Below, one piece after another: positions 1 to 10,057 of a stretch of 15,583 nt of DNA. The number at the start of each line of letters is the position of its first letter. Position 1 is the stretch's first letter. Both the position numbers and the translations under genes were made by a program. The stretch is from the NCBI RefSeq assembly GCF_000499385.1, contig NW_013654706.1:1-15583 (forward strand), read 5' to 3'. The DNA comes from Eimeria necatrix. Lineage: Eukaryota > Apicomplexa > Conoidasida > Eucoccidiorida > Eimeriidae. Below the pieces are notes generated by a model that saw only the letters and a list, made by a program, of their open reading frames with translations, made no database searches and was not told the DNA's origin.

Positions 1-83
1 GACGTCCAATCACGCAGCACCTGGCTCTCCCCTAATTTGCATCAGCTCCGGAACAATGTGCGAGATGCAAGCCATTGGACGTC
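1..83. repeat. 10-bp inverted repeat at the left edge
   Basis: GACGTCCAAT at 1-10 is matched by its exact reverse complement ATTGGACGTC at 74-83, enclosing 63 bases. The right arm lies in the perfect palindrome TGGACGTCCA (76-85). The left arm touches the window edge, so it may continue upstream. GACGTCC recurs at 3375, 4325 and 6954. This could be the end of a foldback element or simply a repeated short word. Nothing links it to a gene. Confidence 0.4.
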
Positions 84-2340
84 CATAATGTCTATTGGTG
101 GCCCTGTGCAAAGCTGCTGCTAGTACACGAGTCCACGATCCACCTAACACGTCACGTGTGATGTGGGGGGGGTTGCAACTCTAATGTGCAACAATGTAAG
201 GAAAAACAAGTTGTTCGCAGCAACATCGGAAAACGATCATCCACCTACAATGTTGCATCTAGACTGCCAAGCCACAAACTCCGGCCAACGCACTGCCTAC
301 AAGGTCTTTCCAGCAACCTAAACTGCAGTTCACATGTACTGCCAAGCCAAGCGTTGACTGAGTAAACGCACAGGCAAGCAATGCACGCGTAACGAAGCAA
401 TCAAAACTTTGCTTCAGTTTCCTGCGGGCAGCTTGATCAAAGAGCCCCAAGCCAAAAAGCCACCTGCCATAAGCAGCTGGGGTATTTGCATGATGGCAGC
501 GCAGCCCAAAGCAAGGACCTGTGCCCCGTCGTTGCGTAAGCAGCAAACAAACGCTTAATCGAAACAAAAGCATGTGTCGTGTAGGCAGGCATTCCTGCTA
601 GCCGCCGATGCTGAATGCCCAGTATGGCTGGTGCTTCCTTGTTAACCACGAAGCTACACATCAATCGTACAGCTGAATGCGTTTGATTCACGGCATGATG
701 CGCAACAAACGCTGTTCATCCACGCCAGCAATGAAAGCTGTCTCTGCATAAGCCATTCCAGGGGCGCGTCTCGTGAATGTTAGACCAGATTGTATAAAAA
801 GGCACATTGCTAGCCCCGGACTCTCGATGAGAGTGTCTTGGAACCCCTATAAAACCTGAGATGTGCAAATGCATTTGGATCATATGAACAGCAATTTAGA
901 ATAATTTCAGCCTGCTGCTATACGTTCGACGGACACTGTGAAGATGACGGGCCAAGAAACCAAAATTCAAGACTCAGGTTGTTTAGCGAGTTCCATCTGA
1001 CCAGAGCGCTCGAAGCCGCTAAACTGCTGGGGCGTTTTGTAAAAAAGCGCTTGCCTTTCCCATCATCTGCAAGTATGAAGTTCTGGAGTAACTCTGCTCT
1101 CTCACATCGTGTGCTCAACGCACCAGCTGACGGCCCCGTCAATTTCTCCTTACTGTCATGGAACTGAACTATCAAGACTTTGATTACTGCACACAAAACA
1201 GCTTCATATCTGGAGAGAAATTATGCCGTTTTGTATGCTTTCACAATACATATCGGTCATCAGATACACCCACAGCATACGGTCCACATGGCTTATCCAT
1301 TGCGTGCAATATTAAAAATAGAAATATGTCTCATCTATCTTTTCGCTTTAAGATTTGCGATGCCACCAAGGTGCACTAATCAAACCGTTTTCGAGGCGAA
1401 AGAAACGTTTTTTAACAATACAGAAGGATATCCTTACACTGCCATCAAAACATCGGACCAAAAGTATAGGTATAGCTCTGCATGTGCGTCACTGCTCTGA
1501 CCAATATACTCGACATACCATCTGTAAGGAAACCCTGACTGCGCGGATTCTACAGGGCCTTATTTTGCCCGACCAAGTAGATCCTAGGGAGCGAAAGCAA
1601 TCGTTGTGTACAGGAGACATGAATACTGTCTTTGTATTGCGACCCATTACGTTTATGAGTCGCTGCCCCATCCGTCACTACGCACGTGAGCATGTGATGG
1701 TGTCACTTTAGACAGGGCAGAAGCCGCTATGACGCAGCGCCGACTACGATGATAAACCTTTCTGCGTAGGCGCCGTGGCGACTGTCCACCAGCTGCTCAC
1801 CAATATCAGTAACCAAAAGCACTCCAGTAAAAGCGCTTCTTGCATTAATGCGCCCATCATACACTCCTTTATTAACAGTGGAGCAAGCTAAATCAAGCGA
1901 GCAGGGCGTGAGTCTTTGAAGATCCGTGACTACCCGTCTACTTGCCGAAACGGCTTGCGTGCAAGGTACAACAAGCTGAGTTGTACGCATCGACTCTCAA
2001 GATGCAGGCAAGCACTATATTTTTCACTTTGCTTATAATTTCATATTCAAGCCGCAATTCTGAAATTCCGTGAAACAGAAAAAACACAGTCTCGTGTAGC
2101 ACCAGTTAAAAGGCGCAATATGCTGCACGCACCAGCTGCAGAAACAGGCGGCTGAACTGGATCCAATGTTCTTATCTCTATCGCATGAGGAGCCGAGCAA
2201 TTGCTCTTAACACCCTTACCTCTGCAAATAACCATGACTAGGCGTCTCTCTGCTCCTACTTGGCGCATTGGCCATCTGATACATCCACACAAATCGCGAT
2301 GCCGCGTGCTTTCACGGCGGAATTAATATCATGACGTAAG
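84..2340. other. Gene-free stretch, no recognisable coding
   Basis: No recognisable gene. A G-box palindrome CACGTG (153-158) is the centre of ACACGT-C-ACGTGT and is followed by a run of eight G (165-172). TGCAACAATGTA (187-198) has an inverted 11/12 match at 246-257. TATAAAAA occurs at 793-800 and CTATAAAA at 847-854, with a small perfect hairpin ACTCTC-GAT-GAGAGT (820-834) between them. A frame downstream is open from 853 to 1167 on the plus strand but has no ATG near its beginning, so these TATA-like words cannot be tied to a gene. Copies of the AACGCAC repeat family lie at 285-300 and 1099-1133, with a weaker one near 2125. Confidence 0.5.
1099..1133 (+). repeat. AACGCAC-family dispersed repeat copy
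   Basis: TCTCAC...GTGTGCTCAACGCAC followed by CTG and GG aligns without gaps to the copy at 10667-10699, with identity of about 26 of 35 positions. The block upstream of the core (TCTCAC, then GTGTGCT) is shared, so the likeness is not just the 7-base core. Orientation is forward. Confidence 0.5.
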
Positions 2341-2347
2341 CAACAAA

Positions 2348-2575
2348 ATGCAAGCCCGGGTGCATCACAAATATCGGGCAAATTATATTTTCGATCTCCA
2401 AATTGTCGCTGCAGCTACCACCGCAACTACCGAGTACACTGATGCGCAAGCAGAAGAATTAGCGGACACAAATGCCAGTCTGGCCCAGTGTATCACTGAG
2501 TTAGCATCCGTCTGTTGTGGTAGACTAGGTATTGTCCAAATGCCGCTTAGAGAATCAGCTTCTGGCCTTTGGTAG
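2348..2575 (+). CDS. Weak candidate small ORF, unknown function
   Basis: A 75-codon ORF with a true ATG in the context CAACAAAATGCAAGCC, close to the context of the better-supported gene at 15429 (CAGCCAAAATGCCAGCC). Residues about 22-58 are rich in Ala, Thr and acidic residues (TEYTDAQAEELADTNASLAQ and on), which could form a helix. This is unlike the Cys/His/Arg-rich translations of most chance frames here. No domain, signal peptide or membrane segment is visible, and no promoter is convincing, although AT-rich TATAAT-like words occur near 2015-2035. It ends at TAG 2573-2575. It could be a small protein, a first exon or chance; 75 codons is within chance length for this composition, and I lean towards chance. 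Confidence 0.15.
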   Translation: MQARVHHKYRANYIFDLQIVAAATTATTEYTDAQAEELADTNASLAQCITELASVCCGRLGIVQMPLRESASGLW

Positions 2576-4240
2576 GGTCCGTTCTGCCGACCCGTAATGC
2601 TTGTTCAGATGCCGCAAATGGACAAGAATTTCAATGCATTCTTCGCACAGAGATAATGACACACTATTCTAGGGATAACGGAGCACTGTACTAGTCAAGC
2701 GTACCGGCACTCTCGCTGAGCCTACAATTCCAGGAAATACAAAAAGTGCAGGGCAATAAGTGCCCAAGATGCGAATGCGCGTGGATTTTTGTCTTGGACC
2801 TGCAGTTTCACAGAATGTTGTCAACGCACTATCTGTAGCTTCACGCCATCTGCATCTAGTGAGTTCTTCATAAATTTTTCATAAAGTCTCTCCATTATAA
2901 AAATGCATTACGTAACTTCAGCAAAAACATGATAATCAGCATGTCGCCTAGGACTACCCAAGTGAAACCAGTCAAAGCGAGGCAGTGCGCGAGCCACTGT
3001 TGCTCAACGGTTGTCAAGAGAATCTATCTGCGAGCGTAGCAGGTTCCTGCTTCTGTTAGCATGACTTTCTTCCCATCGATGCCTCAAATTCGACGACAAA
3101 GACGCACAGACAGCGCCGCTGCTTCGAAGGTCAGTGCTCGTCATTGTGAGATGTCATGCCTCTTTCACTGGGTCCCACAACGTTTTGTGCGCACTTCCTG
3201 ATCACACAGAACCGCTGATACGCTCTGGATATCTCCTCGTGGGCTTGCAGTCAATTGTCGCAGGTTCGGCGCAAGTCGTGACTTCAACAGGGATATTTAT
3301 TCTCACACCGAAGGTCACGGTCGCAGTCCTTGCTGAGCTGACTGCAATGTTCAAGACTGTATCTCCATGAGAAAGACGTCCGCATGATCGCGTTTTGCAA
3401 GCAGCCTTTCACTTAATATGCTGGACACACCGCCTGCAAGTTTGGATCACCGTGCTGCAGTGGATGAAACTAGCTGCAGTGGCTTTCGCACACCTTACAC
3501 TACTACACCAAGTGTGTGAAGTGCGAAACAGAGCACCACCATCAATGCGCACTGACGCACTTCCTGAAAGCACCTAGCCGATTGGGACGCTTTGCTCATC
3601 ACGCATTAACGTTTTGTCGCAAGCTGCCCGCTCAGCAGCTGCGTGCCACCACCAAGCGACCGAAAGCTGCTTAGGCACAAACATTTAGCCGGAAAGGCGA
3701 TCTGACCAGGAAATGTAACAACTGTATGATGACGTTAGCCCAAGAACCTGTACAGACCAAGTATCTGCGACACAGTCAGGGTTTCTTCAGTGCCCAGCCG
3801 ATACTGAGAGGTATCTTAGAGGCACAAGCAGCAGCTTGTTTAGCCACAACTGCTTTTAGAGGACTGTATTATATGCATTTTACTAAGTTGTTGCTCGCCC
3901 TGAATGCAAGGCGAAACTGCTGCTATTTTCGCGGGAGTTGAAGTACTGTGGCACCCCACAACAGAAAATTTGCATTTTGTCGAAACCTTTGCAGGCGATA
4001 CAAATGGGTTCAAGTGATTCAAATGGCACGCATGAAAAGCAGAACTCCATGATAGTGTGACTTCCGCATCTACAGACGAAATTATATCATAGTCCGCTGG
4101 AATCTTTGAAAGCTAAACCCCAGCCTCACCAGCTTAACGTGCGCACGTAGCCATGACAAAAAAAGCCAGCATATCCGTCCGTTTTAGAAACCTGATGAAG
4201 GCGTATCAGTGGAGCACATCATGATGTCAAATCAGCAAGC
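2576..4240. other. Gene-free stretch with repeat-family copies
   Basis: No recognisable gene. TTCATAAA occurs twice in close succession near 2867-2886, followed by TATAAAAA near 2896, in a locally AT-rich patch. GCTGCAGTGG is exactly repeated at 3454-3463 and 3473-3482. Copies of the AACGCAC repeat family or its variants are at about 2823, 3180-3203, 3426-3440 and 3550-3563. Short open frames on both strands show no domain or coding bias. Confidence 0.45.
3180..3203 (+). repeat. Variant of AACGCAC repeat (GCACTTCCTG type)
   Basis: ACGTT, a short T/G stretch and then CGCACTTCCTG matches 12080-12100 with one indel, giving a shared block of about 21 bases nearly 9 kb apart in the same orientation. 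A third GACGCACTTCCTG lies at 3551-3563. It appears to be a sub-type of the AACGCAC family in which TGCCTG is replaced by TTCCTG. Confidence 0.4.
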
Positions 4241-4265
4241 TTGTTATGTTTCTGGTAAAGCAGTG

Positions 4266-4670
4266 CCAGCACGCCAAATACCTGTGCACTTGTCACCGCC
4301 TAAAGCAATTTACAAATGCGATTGACGTCCAAAAATGCAGTGTCTGCAAAACCACTGCCTCAGAGCCTTCCACTGGAAGATTTCTCAGCAAGTTTCTCTG
4401 TTATCAGAGCGCCGAAATATCGCAGCAGAAAGCCTGCAAGTCGCCAATACTTGGCAATTGCAGAGTCGTTTTGCACAGTTTTAATACATGCGCAGACGGA
4501 ACAACATTCTTTGTAATGCATGCACTCAACGCACAAATGCTCTTCGTCCGTAGTCTGGGCTTCATTGACCTCATGCACTGACACGCTTATGTGCTACTGT
4601 GCAATCTCAGAGGAACGTCCCTGGAGACTGTAAAAGAGCAGGAAAAGGGTAGCAGCACGCCAAGTACTTG
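4266..4670 (+). repeat. 18-base direct repeat, 386 bp apart
   Basis: CAGCACGCCAA(A/G)TAC(C/T)TG occurs at 4267-4284 and 4653-4670. The two copies differ at two positions, both transitions. The flanks are only loosely alike, so the repeat is either an old duplication or a short conserved word. Confidence 0.4.
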
Positions 4671-4726
4671 GGAAGTGACTTTCTGCAAAACAGAAAAGTT
4701 CTTGAGGTGACTTGTCGTTTCAGCTA

Positions 4727-4768
4727 GTGCACGCAGTACTCTCGACGCACTTGCTAATGGTCCAAGCC
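4727..4768 (+). repeat. AACGCAC-family dispersed repeat copy
   Basis: CACGCAGT followed by CTCGACGCACTTGCT. Its 5' half (CACGCAGT, then CT before the core) matches the copy at 10669-10690. Its 3' half, ACGCACTTGCT plus seven bases plus CAAGCC (4745-4768), matches 12854-12877 at equal spacing (about 18 of 24 positions identical). It therefore bridges two sub-types of the family. Confidence 0.45.
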
Positions 4769-5000
4769 AGACGACCGCGCGACATAATTGCGTCCAAATT
4801 GTGCCTTCTTCAGCAGCAACGCCCGTCCCCTCTTGGCTGTGTGCTCCGTAATCCAGTGCGCTACTAGACAGACAAACTCAATCCGTACTTCTACGCCGCG
4901 CGCGATCTGAGTGCCCTGCAATTCTGAAAATCGAGACAGCAGCTGCTAGGCATTCAGTGTAATGGCTTAAATGCGGGGCAGGCATGTGCCGCTAGAAATG

Positions 5001-5074
5001 TAATGAATCATAAAATTCGCGCTACGTGCTCAACGCACTGCCTGCACGTCCACGCCACGCGCAGTGCATGCACT
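5001..5074 (+). repeat. AACGCAC-family dispersed repeat copy
   Basis: GTGCTCAACGCACTGCCTGCA (5026-5046) has one mismatch with 10678-10698 (CTT in place of CTC). Similarity continues upstream (ATCAT... before the core) and downstream, where both copies carry a TGCATGCA octamer. Here the octamer is the centre of the perfect 12-bp palindrome AGTGCATGCACT (5063-5074). Confidence 0.55.
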
Positions 5075-6345
5075 CTGCCTGGTGCCGTCACACATTTTAG
5101 ACCAACTAGTAGCGAGAACTAACTTTTAAGAAACGCAGCTCTAATGCTTTATTGCTCTATAACGGAATGTCGGCAATGCATCCAATCCAAAATATCAGGC
5201 GCAGCATTCCAACCCTAATTTGCTGCTGGCGTGCAGCCTTAATGTTACAACAAGCAAGCTGCCCGTCAATTTCGGCTGGGACCCTGCCGCACCACAAATC
5301 AAGGGCACCCTCGCAGTGAAAGCAGATTTCTCCGCCGAGCACAGGTGTAAACGTTTATGTTTCCCACACTTTGACACTGCCTCCCCTTTGAAAACGCAGT
5401 AATTTCCATCTCGTAGGAGAGCCGCAAGCGTCTGTTATTTCAAGAAGCTTGCCCGCGTGCTGATGCGTCCAGCACAAATGAGACAGTTGCAGCCGTGGTG
5501 CTTTTATACGTGAACCACTGCAAGTCGACGCACGTTTGGAAACAGCAATCGTGCACTGGTACCGGGGCAAATACTGTAGCGGGCCTGGTGCAGCAGTACC
5601 GCGAAGTCATTGCGGCTCGGCGGAGAATTGGGCGCGCAGCTAGGCAGATACAAAGGGGGCTCAAGATGAAACCGAAGCACTAAGCTCATTAAGCTGCCCA
5701 CGTTGCTTTATGTTGTGCGCAACGCACCATCTAAATGTTCAAAGCTCCGGGTTCAACTAGATTTCGAAGAAATCGTAGCTTCAAGACTTTCGAAAGCTGT
5801 ACTATTTGTCTGCACTTACGAGTTCATGCGGTCCTGTGTTCGCGCAGCGGTAGATATTCTTAATGAGTTGAAGAAATTGCACCTATCATGCTGATATGAA
5901 ATAGCAATCAATCAAATCACTTCGCGTAAGCCTCTTAGCAAAGAAACAAAAAAAATATCCCTGATGTAGCAGGCGCGCGCCATTCTATAAACAGGGCAAA
6001 CCATCTACGCTGCACCCATCGGCATTTAGTACTGCTTGGACAGAAATTAAGGTCCGTGGCTCAAGCCCCCAATATCTCTTCTCATTAGATCGTTTTCCCC
6101 CTCATGACGATTATGCTGAGAACAGCCAGTCCAGTGACGAACGTGCAATCATGAACCAGCAGGAAATGCAACTGTGATCTACATCGAACATATTCATCAT
6201 TCTGTGATAACCGGTAAGATAGTTTGCCAGTTCACTAACACCTTCAGAGCTAAATTAATGCTCAAAAGCACACTGCTGGCGGCAATGGATGCAGCGCTGT
6301 GTGAGTATCTGGCAGCATCAAAGCAGATCAGCCAGATATCTGTAT

Positions 6346-6468
6346 ATCGAAGAACCACCGCAACATTGTAGCAATCCTACGAACGTCTCGTACAGAGACA
6401 AGATGTACCAGAACATCCAGCCAAACACAACAGATGCGTACCTAGTAATTAGCATAGAGTTTTTCCTG
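6346..6468 (+). repeat. Diverged direct duplication, copy 1
   Basis: Aligns colinearly with 6758-6872, about 404-412 bp downstream. Shared blocks in order are ATCGAAG, an AGCAA block, TACCAG, CAGCCA, AACA-ATGCGTA, TAATT, GCATA and TTTTCCTG. In the best 35-base part (TACCAG to ATGCGTA) I count eight differences, six of them transitions. A plus-strand frame covering 6289-6615 is open through this copy. The matching frame in copy 2 is broken by indels that are not multiples of three and by a stop, and the differences do not favour third codon positions, so I treat both copies as non-coding. Confidence 0.6.
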
Positions 6469-6493
6469 CCGGATTTTTCAGCCGCTGTGCCGG

Positions 6494-6532
6494 GTCATCT
6501 CTCTAAGTATGAAATCAACGCACGGCCTGCAG
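6494..6532 (+). repeat. AACGCAC-family dispersed repeat copy
   Basis: TCAACGCACGGCCTGCAG (6515-6532), preceded by TCATCTCTCT, matches the order TCAT, then a TCT-containing block, then the core, seen at 10658-10697. About 71 bases after the start of TCAACGCAC comes CTTACATGCTACTGTG (6586-6601), which has a counterpart 60 bases after TCAACGCAC at 4526. The copy is therefore part of a longer diverged unit. Confidence 0.45.
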
Positions 6533-6757
6533 ATATCATGCCACTAGTTGTTCGGAGTATTTCACCATTGTTCCGTTGGGGAAGGCTTACATGCTACTGT
6601 GGCCTCACTGCATAGAGTACCCTGTTACTCAGTTTTAAATATCTCACATACAACGACGTATTCATCGCCACCAGCAGCGTGACGACCATGATTTCATCGC
6701 AACCAGCCCATGACGTTTCATTCTTAGCATGAGAGCACAGCAGGCACGAACTCGCAC

Positions 6758-6872
6758 ATCGAAGGACTACCTAGAGCAAATCTATGAATGTTCCGCATGG
6801 GGGAAGACCTACCAGCACGCACAGCCAGATATAACAAATGCGTAGCACTTAATTTGCATACGCGTTTTCCTG
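6758..6872 (+). repeat. Diverged direct duplication, copy 2
   Basis: Partner of 6346-6468. It is about 8 bases shorter because of a deletion of about 7 bases after ATCGAAGGACTACC and a few single-base indels. The indels shift the frame relative to copy 1, arguing against a shared protein. The differences between the copies are mostly C/T and A/G. Confidence 0.6.
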
Positions 6873-9253
6873 GCATCATCAATCACTTATTTTGCCTAAT
6901 GCAAGCCATAAACTCAGAGCAGCATATCGACTTTGTGACTCCAAATTTTATGGACGTCCGGCGTGAGTGCAGGCGGCGCTGCAAAAGACACTACGAGTGC
7001 ACTTTGACAACCCACACTAATTCCAGCCATCTAAAGATTAATGCTTATGAAACGGTATTGCTGTGCTTTCAAGCCAGTGCCGTATCCACATCCTCGTGCT
7101 TGAGTGTTGCAAATGCATTCAAACTGCACGCTGAGTCGCTTATCTAAAGGACAATGCTCAGGAGAACAAAAACGACGTAAAGTATATTGACTAGGCCCTA
7201 CAGCACGGCGATGGTGCGTATCTAAAGCTATCAAGGTGAACTGCTTAACACACTTGCTACGGAATCGCAGCAGCGGCACCCAACGCATGCTACTCTGAGT
7301 TTAAAGCAACTAGACTACGCGCCTGTCATTTTCAATTTCGAAAGACGATGTGTTATGAGTATGTTGTCATACGGCACATATATAGGGGCATTCACCAGAA
7401 GCAGCCGCAGAACACAGATGGCCTTTTCCAGCCGCAGTAGTGATTCAATATTAATGCACCGGCAAGCAAGTGTGTGATTTTCCAATCTTCTGCAGCAAGC
7501 AGAATTTTACAAGACCAAGATGATGGTTCAAATCATTCTGTCAGCTTGAGCAACGAACGATGTTCGTCGCATCCTGCTAGAAACACTTGCCAGCAACCCG
7601 CCAGCCTGTGTGGACGCGCCGGCAGCACACGTCGAAGAGACTCTCGCACTTCTCCTTCACAGGTTCCGTATGCACTCCTGTGTTGGTACGCGGGCATAAG
7701 CTATTCTGGTTCCTCCACTAAACCACAGAGGCTTAGAGCATAATTAGGCACGTAATGAGGCAGCTACGAAACCAAACAAAAAGTAGTCGGAATACTTACG
7801 CTGTCTCGATTGCCTTATTTAAGTTGTTCAACGTACTCTCTACAAATTCAGTGCACCGAGGCGTAGCTACGGTTGTCCTGCGAGGCTGCGTACCGTGTAA
7901 CGGCCGTCTATGTACTGCACAGTTCGGCAATGCACAGGCCAGTCTCTACTCTCTCACTCAGCATACTGAGCATATACCCGACGCAAGATCTTTGGCAGGA
8001 CTTCGGCCCTGGTCGCAATTTGTTCCTTTCATGATGTAAGTTCAGAAACCACCAGAATTATGTGAATGCAGTTACCACTAAGAGGACAGTGAGGCGCAAA
8101 AAAAGCGAAGGCGCACGCTTATGCATAGTGCTCAAGAAGCATGACCACCAGCCATCAGCTACAATTAATTTTCAAACCACTCAATATCAGTGCAGATCCC
8201 AGTCATGCTCACGTGAGTAGCCCTCCATTCAAGAATCACGAACAGGTGGTTAATTTTACTCCATCCTACGCAAAGCGCTTCCAAATTTTTGCGGACAAAA
8301 TATTCCGTGCGGCAGTCTCCCACTACCAATGACGACCTCCTTGCGCGCAAAAAGTATTTGCAGAATCAATACAACTGCAATCAAATTATCCAGATTCGAT
8401 GCAACAATGCGTCTGATCCCAGAGTCGTGCGCGCATCTGCTGCTGTAGCACCCACGCGCTGATAACCAAACACGTCATTCGGCACGTGCAAGGCCGTCAC
8501 GAACACGTTATGGCAATGCATAAGGTGTTACGACTGCAGTGTAAAATGTCCACACGCTTAAAGCACTCTTCGGAGTTCGGTATCTCATTGCGCCGAACGC
8601 ACAAGCTGCGATTCCACTATAATCACAGTAACTGCTTGCCGTTATGTGGGTCATTCTAAGTAGTGCGCATCATCCTGTATTGTCCATCAGATGTTCTAAG
8701 ATTGTGCACAGACCACGTTCACGTCAGACTAAGTGTGCAAGGGTTTTTGGGTTTCGCCTTCATATGAATAAATTTCTTCCAGAGAGCCATTCGCAGGCGT
8801 TACATGCCGCTACAACATTGCCACGAAAGCAGTGCAGCAGCAAACACATGCCTGCGGCTTTGCTATGCGCAATGAAATTGTAACTTCACTACCGACGGAG
8901 AAGCGCAGATGCTGCCAATGCAACACGCACCGCCTATTCAGGAAAATCAGCACTAAAACGTCAGCCATACACGTTCAAAGCCTGTGGAACCCTCAGCTCA
9001 TTCACGTCATGCTTGTTCTTTCAGGATGCTAAATGTGCACACAAATAATCACCGGTTCTGGCTGACTCGTACCACGTACACCCGCAGACCCTGGAGCGAA
9101 GTGTTGCCCAGCGGTGCCCCCTGGCAGGCTCTCAAGCCCTCCGAAGTACGCAGACCAAACAGCTGCTTTTAAAAGTTCCGGAGAGAATTCGACACGTTTT
9201 TTTAGCTGATTGCCATTTGCTTCACAACATTCTTGAACGCACCCGCTGATAAA
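6873..9253. other. Gene-free stretch, nothing recognisable
   Basis: No gene, RNA gene or mobile element recognised. A TATATA word at 7378-7383 (CACATATATAGGGGC) has no convincing downstream ORF. CACGCACCGCCT (8924-8935) is identical to 9402-9413 and belongs to the AACGCAC family. Open frames of 60-136 codons occur on both strands but show no domain, and most are antisense to one another. Confidence 0.45.
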
Positions 9254-9265
9254 ACGGCGCGCCGT
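9254..9265. repeat. 12-bp GC palindrome
   Basis: ACGGCGCGCCGT is a perfect 12-bp palindrome in otherwise AT-leaning sequence. It could be a dimeric protein-binding site. No gene lies next to it, so no role can be given. Confidence 0.35.
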
Positions 9266-9373
9266 ACCAGCATGCGCAGAGAGACTACAAAACCAACAAA
9301 AAGCAAATGGAAATGCAGATAGAATCTTGCAGCGATATCTGCTTAAATAGGCAGCGCTCCTAAAGCATTGTGC

Positions 9374-9417
9374 GGCATCAGCTGTATCACGTAGTGTCGT
9401 GCACGCACCGCCTGCAG
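9374..9417 (+). repeat. AACGCAC-family dispersed repeat copy
   Basis: Among the best-preserved copies. GCATCA, then TGTATC, ACG(T)AGTGT, ACGCAC and GCCTGCAG follow in the same order and nearly the same spacing as in the copy at 10655-10699. About 26 of 33 positions match across 9385-9417, with one two-base gap before that. This shows the family unit is at least about 45 bases long. Confidence 0.55.
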
Positions 9418-9439
9418 AACCCGAGGCAGATGCATTCAT

Positions 9440-9970
9440 ACACTAGTGGCACCTGCCAGTACTTGTTCGTACTCCCAAGTCACCCCACACTCCTACGTTG
9501 TCTGCTGGCACACTCAAATTCGGGTGACGAAAACTTCGATGTATCTCCTTCAAGATATCAACGCGCCGATTCATTTACTTGAGTGTGAAAAATACAATTT
9601 GTCAAGCGGCCGAAGTGCCATTTAAGTACGTGATCATATTAAAACAATGCATTTGTTCATTTTTTGGTGTTCCACAGTCATCACTACACATGCTTTATCA
9701 CATTGGATAGCCAGGTTCTGTAACACACTGCCCATAAATTCAATATTCAAGAGTAGAAGAATCGCTGCAGCAAATCGTGCGCTGTGATAAGCAATTAAGT
9801 GTGAGACAAAGGCTTTTCTGCAGTGCTGTGCCCTTTTGGCTGAAGCAAGCAGTGTTTTTCACATACTTCCTACAAATTCAAACAAGGCGTTCTCATTGCA
9901 TCTTAAATTTTATTTCCACAGCAATTGTATTTTGACTGGAGGCAAGGCGAATTCGGGTCTCAAAATCGCC
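9440..9970. other. AT-leaning gene-free stretch
   Basis: No gene recognised. AAAATACAATT near 9587-9597 has an inverted partner AATTGTATTTT near 9922-9934. GGCCGAAG at about 9609 recurs inverted at 9972-9980 and direct at 10008-10015. The two sets are not nested in the order expected of terminal inverted repeats, so no transposon boundary is called. Confidence 0.35.
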
Positions 9971-9971
9971 A

Positions 9972-10057
9972 CTTCGGCCACTTAACCGGTTTAGCAACCG
10001 GATAATTGGCCGAAGAGCTTAGTGCCGCGCTCATAGCCAGCGTGCTGGCGCGGTGCA
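9972..10057. repeat. Two adjacent hairpins (possible structured RNA or cruciform)
   Basis: First hairpin, 9972-10015: CTTCGGCCA pairs with TGGCCGAAG (9 bp), then a mismatch, TTA with TAA, a mismatch, CCGGT with ACCGG (5 bp), closing a 6-base loop TTAGCA. That is 17 pairs of 19 positions per arm. Second hairpin: GCCAGC-GT-GCTGGC (10036-10049), flanked by CCGCGC (10025-10030) and its complement GCGCGG (10048-10053), which compete with it. No tRNA, snRNA or Pol III box pattern fits. It could be a structured transcript, a small-RNA precursor or a palindromic element relic. Confidence 0.5.

Larger units (their letters stand above)
4241..6345. other. Gene-free stretch, repeat-rich
   Basis: No recognisable gene. 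The 4266-4601 part carries an internal 18-base direct repeat and a segment colinear with 6515-6601: TCAACGCAC at 4526, then CTTATGTGCTACTGTG at 4586, against TCAACGCAC at 6515 and CTTACATGCTACTGTG at 6586. AACGCAC-family copies lie at 4727-4768 and 5001-5048. Small perfect hairpins are GCCAA-TAC-TTGGC (about 4443-4455) and GATTTC-GAA-GAAATC (5760-5774). A GGCGCGCGCC palindrome is at 5972-5981. Overlapping short frames on both strands around 5200-5700 show no domain. Confidence 0.45.

Noticed and set aside
853..1167. Plus-strand open frame after TATA-like words at 793 and 847
   Set aside because: No ATG near its beginning, the opposite strand is equally open, and no domain is visible. It also runs through a repeat copy at 1099-1133.
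1727..1990. Minus-strand ATG frame of 87 codons with a hydrophobic C-terminal part
   Set aside because: It looks somewhat protein-like but has no family resemblance, no promoter and no favourable start context.
6289..6615. Protein-like plus-strand frame over the first duplication copy
   Set aside because: The matching frame in the second copy is broken by a stop and by indels not divisible by three, and differences do not favour third codon positions.
7500..7560. GGTTCAAATCA resembling a tRNA B box
   Set aside because: The T stem does not pair and no A box, anticodon arm or acceptor stem is found upstream.
9029..9439. Minus-strand open frame of 136 codons
   Set aside because: It overlaps the AACGCAC repeat copy at 9374-9417 and a GC palindrome, has no recognisable domain, and is within chance length.
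9585..10020. Possible transposon with terminal inverted repeats (AAAATACAATT and GGCCGAAGTG)
   Set aside because: The two inverted pairs are not nested in the order that terminal inverted repeats require, and no target-site duplication or transposase is seen.
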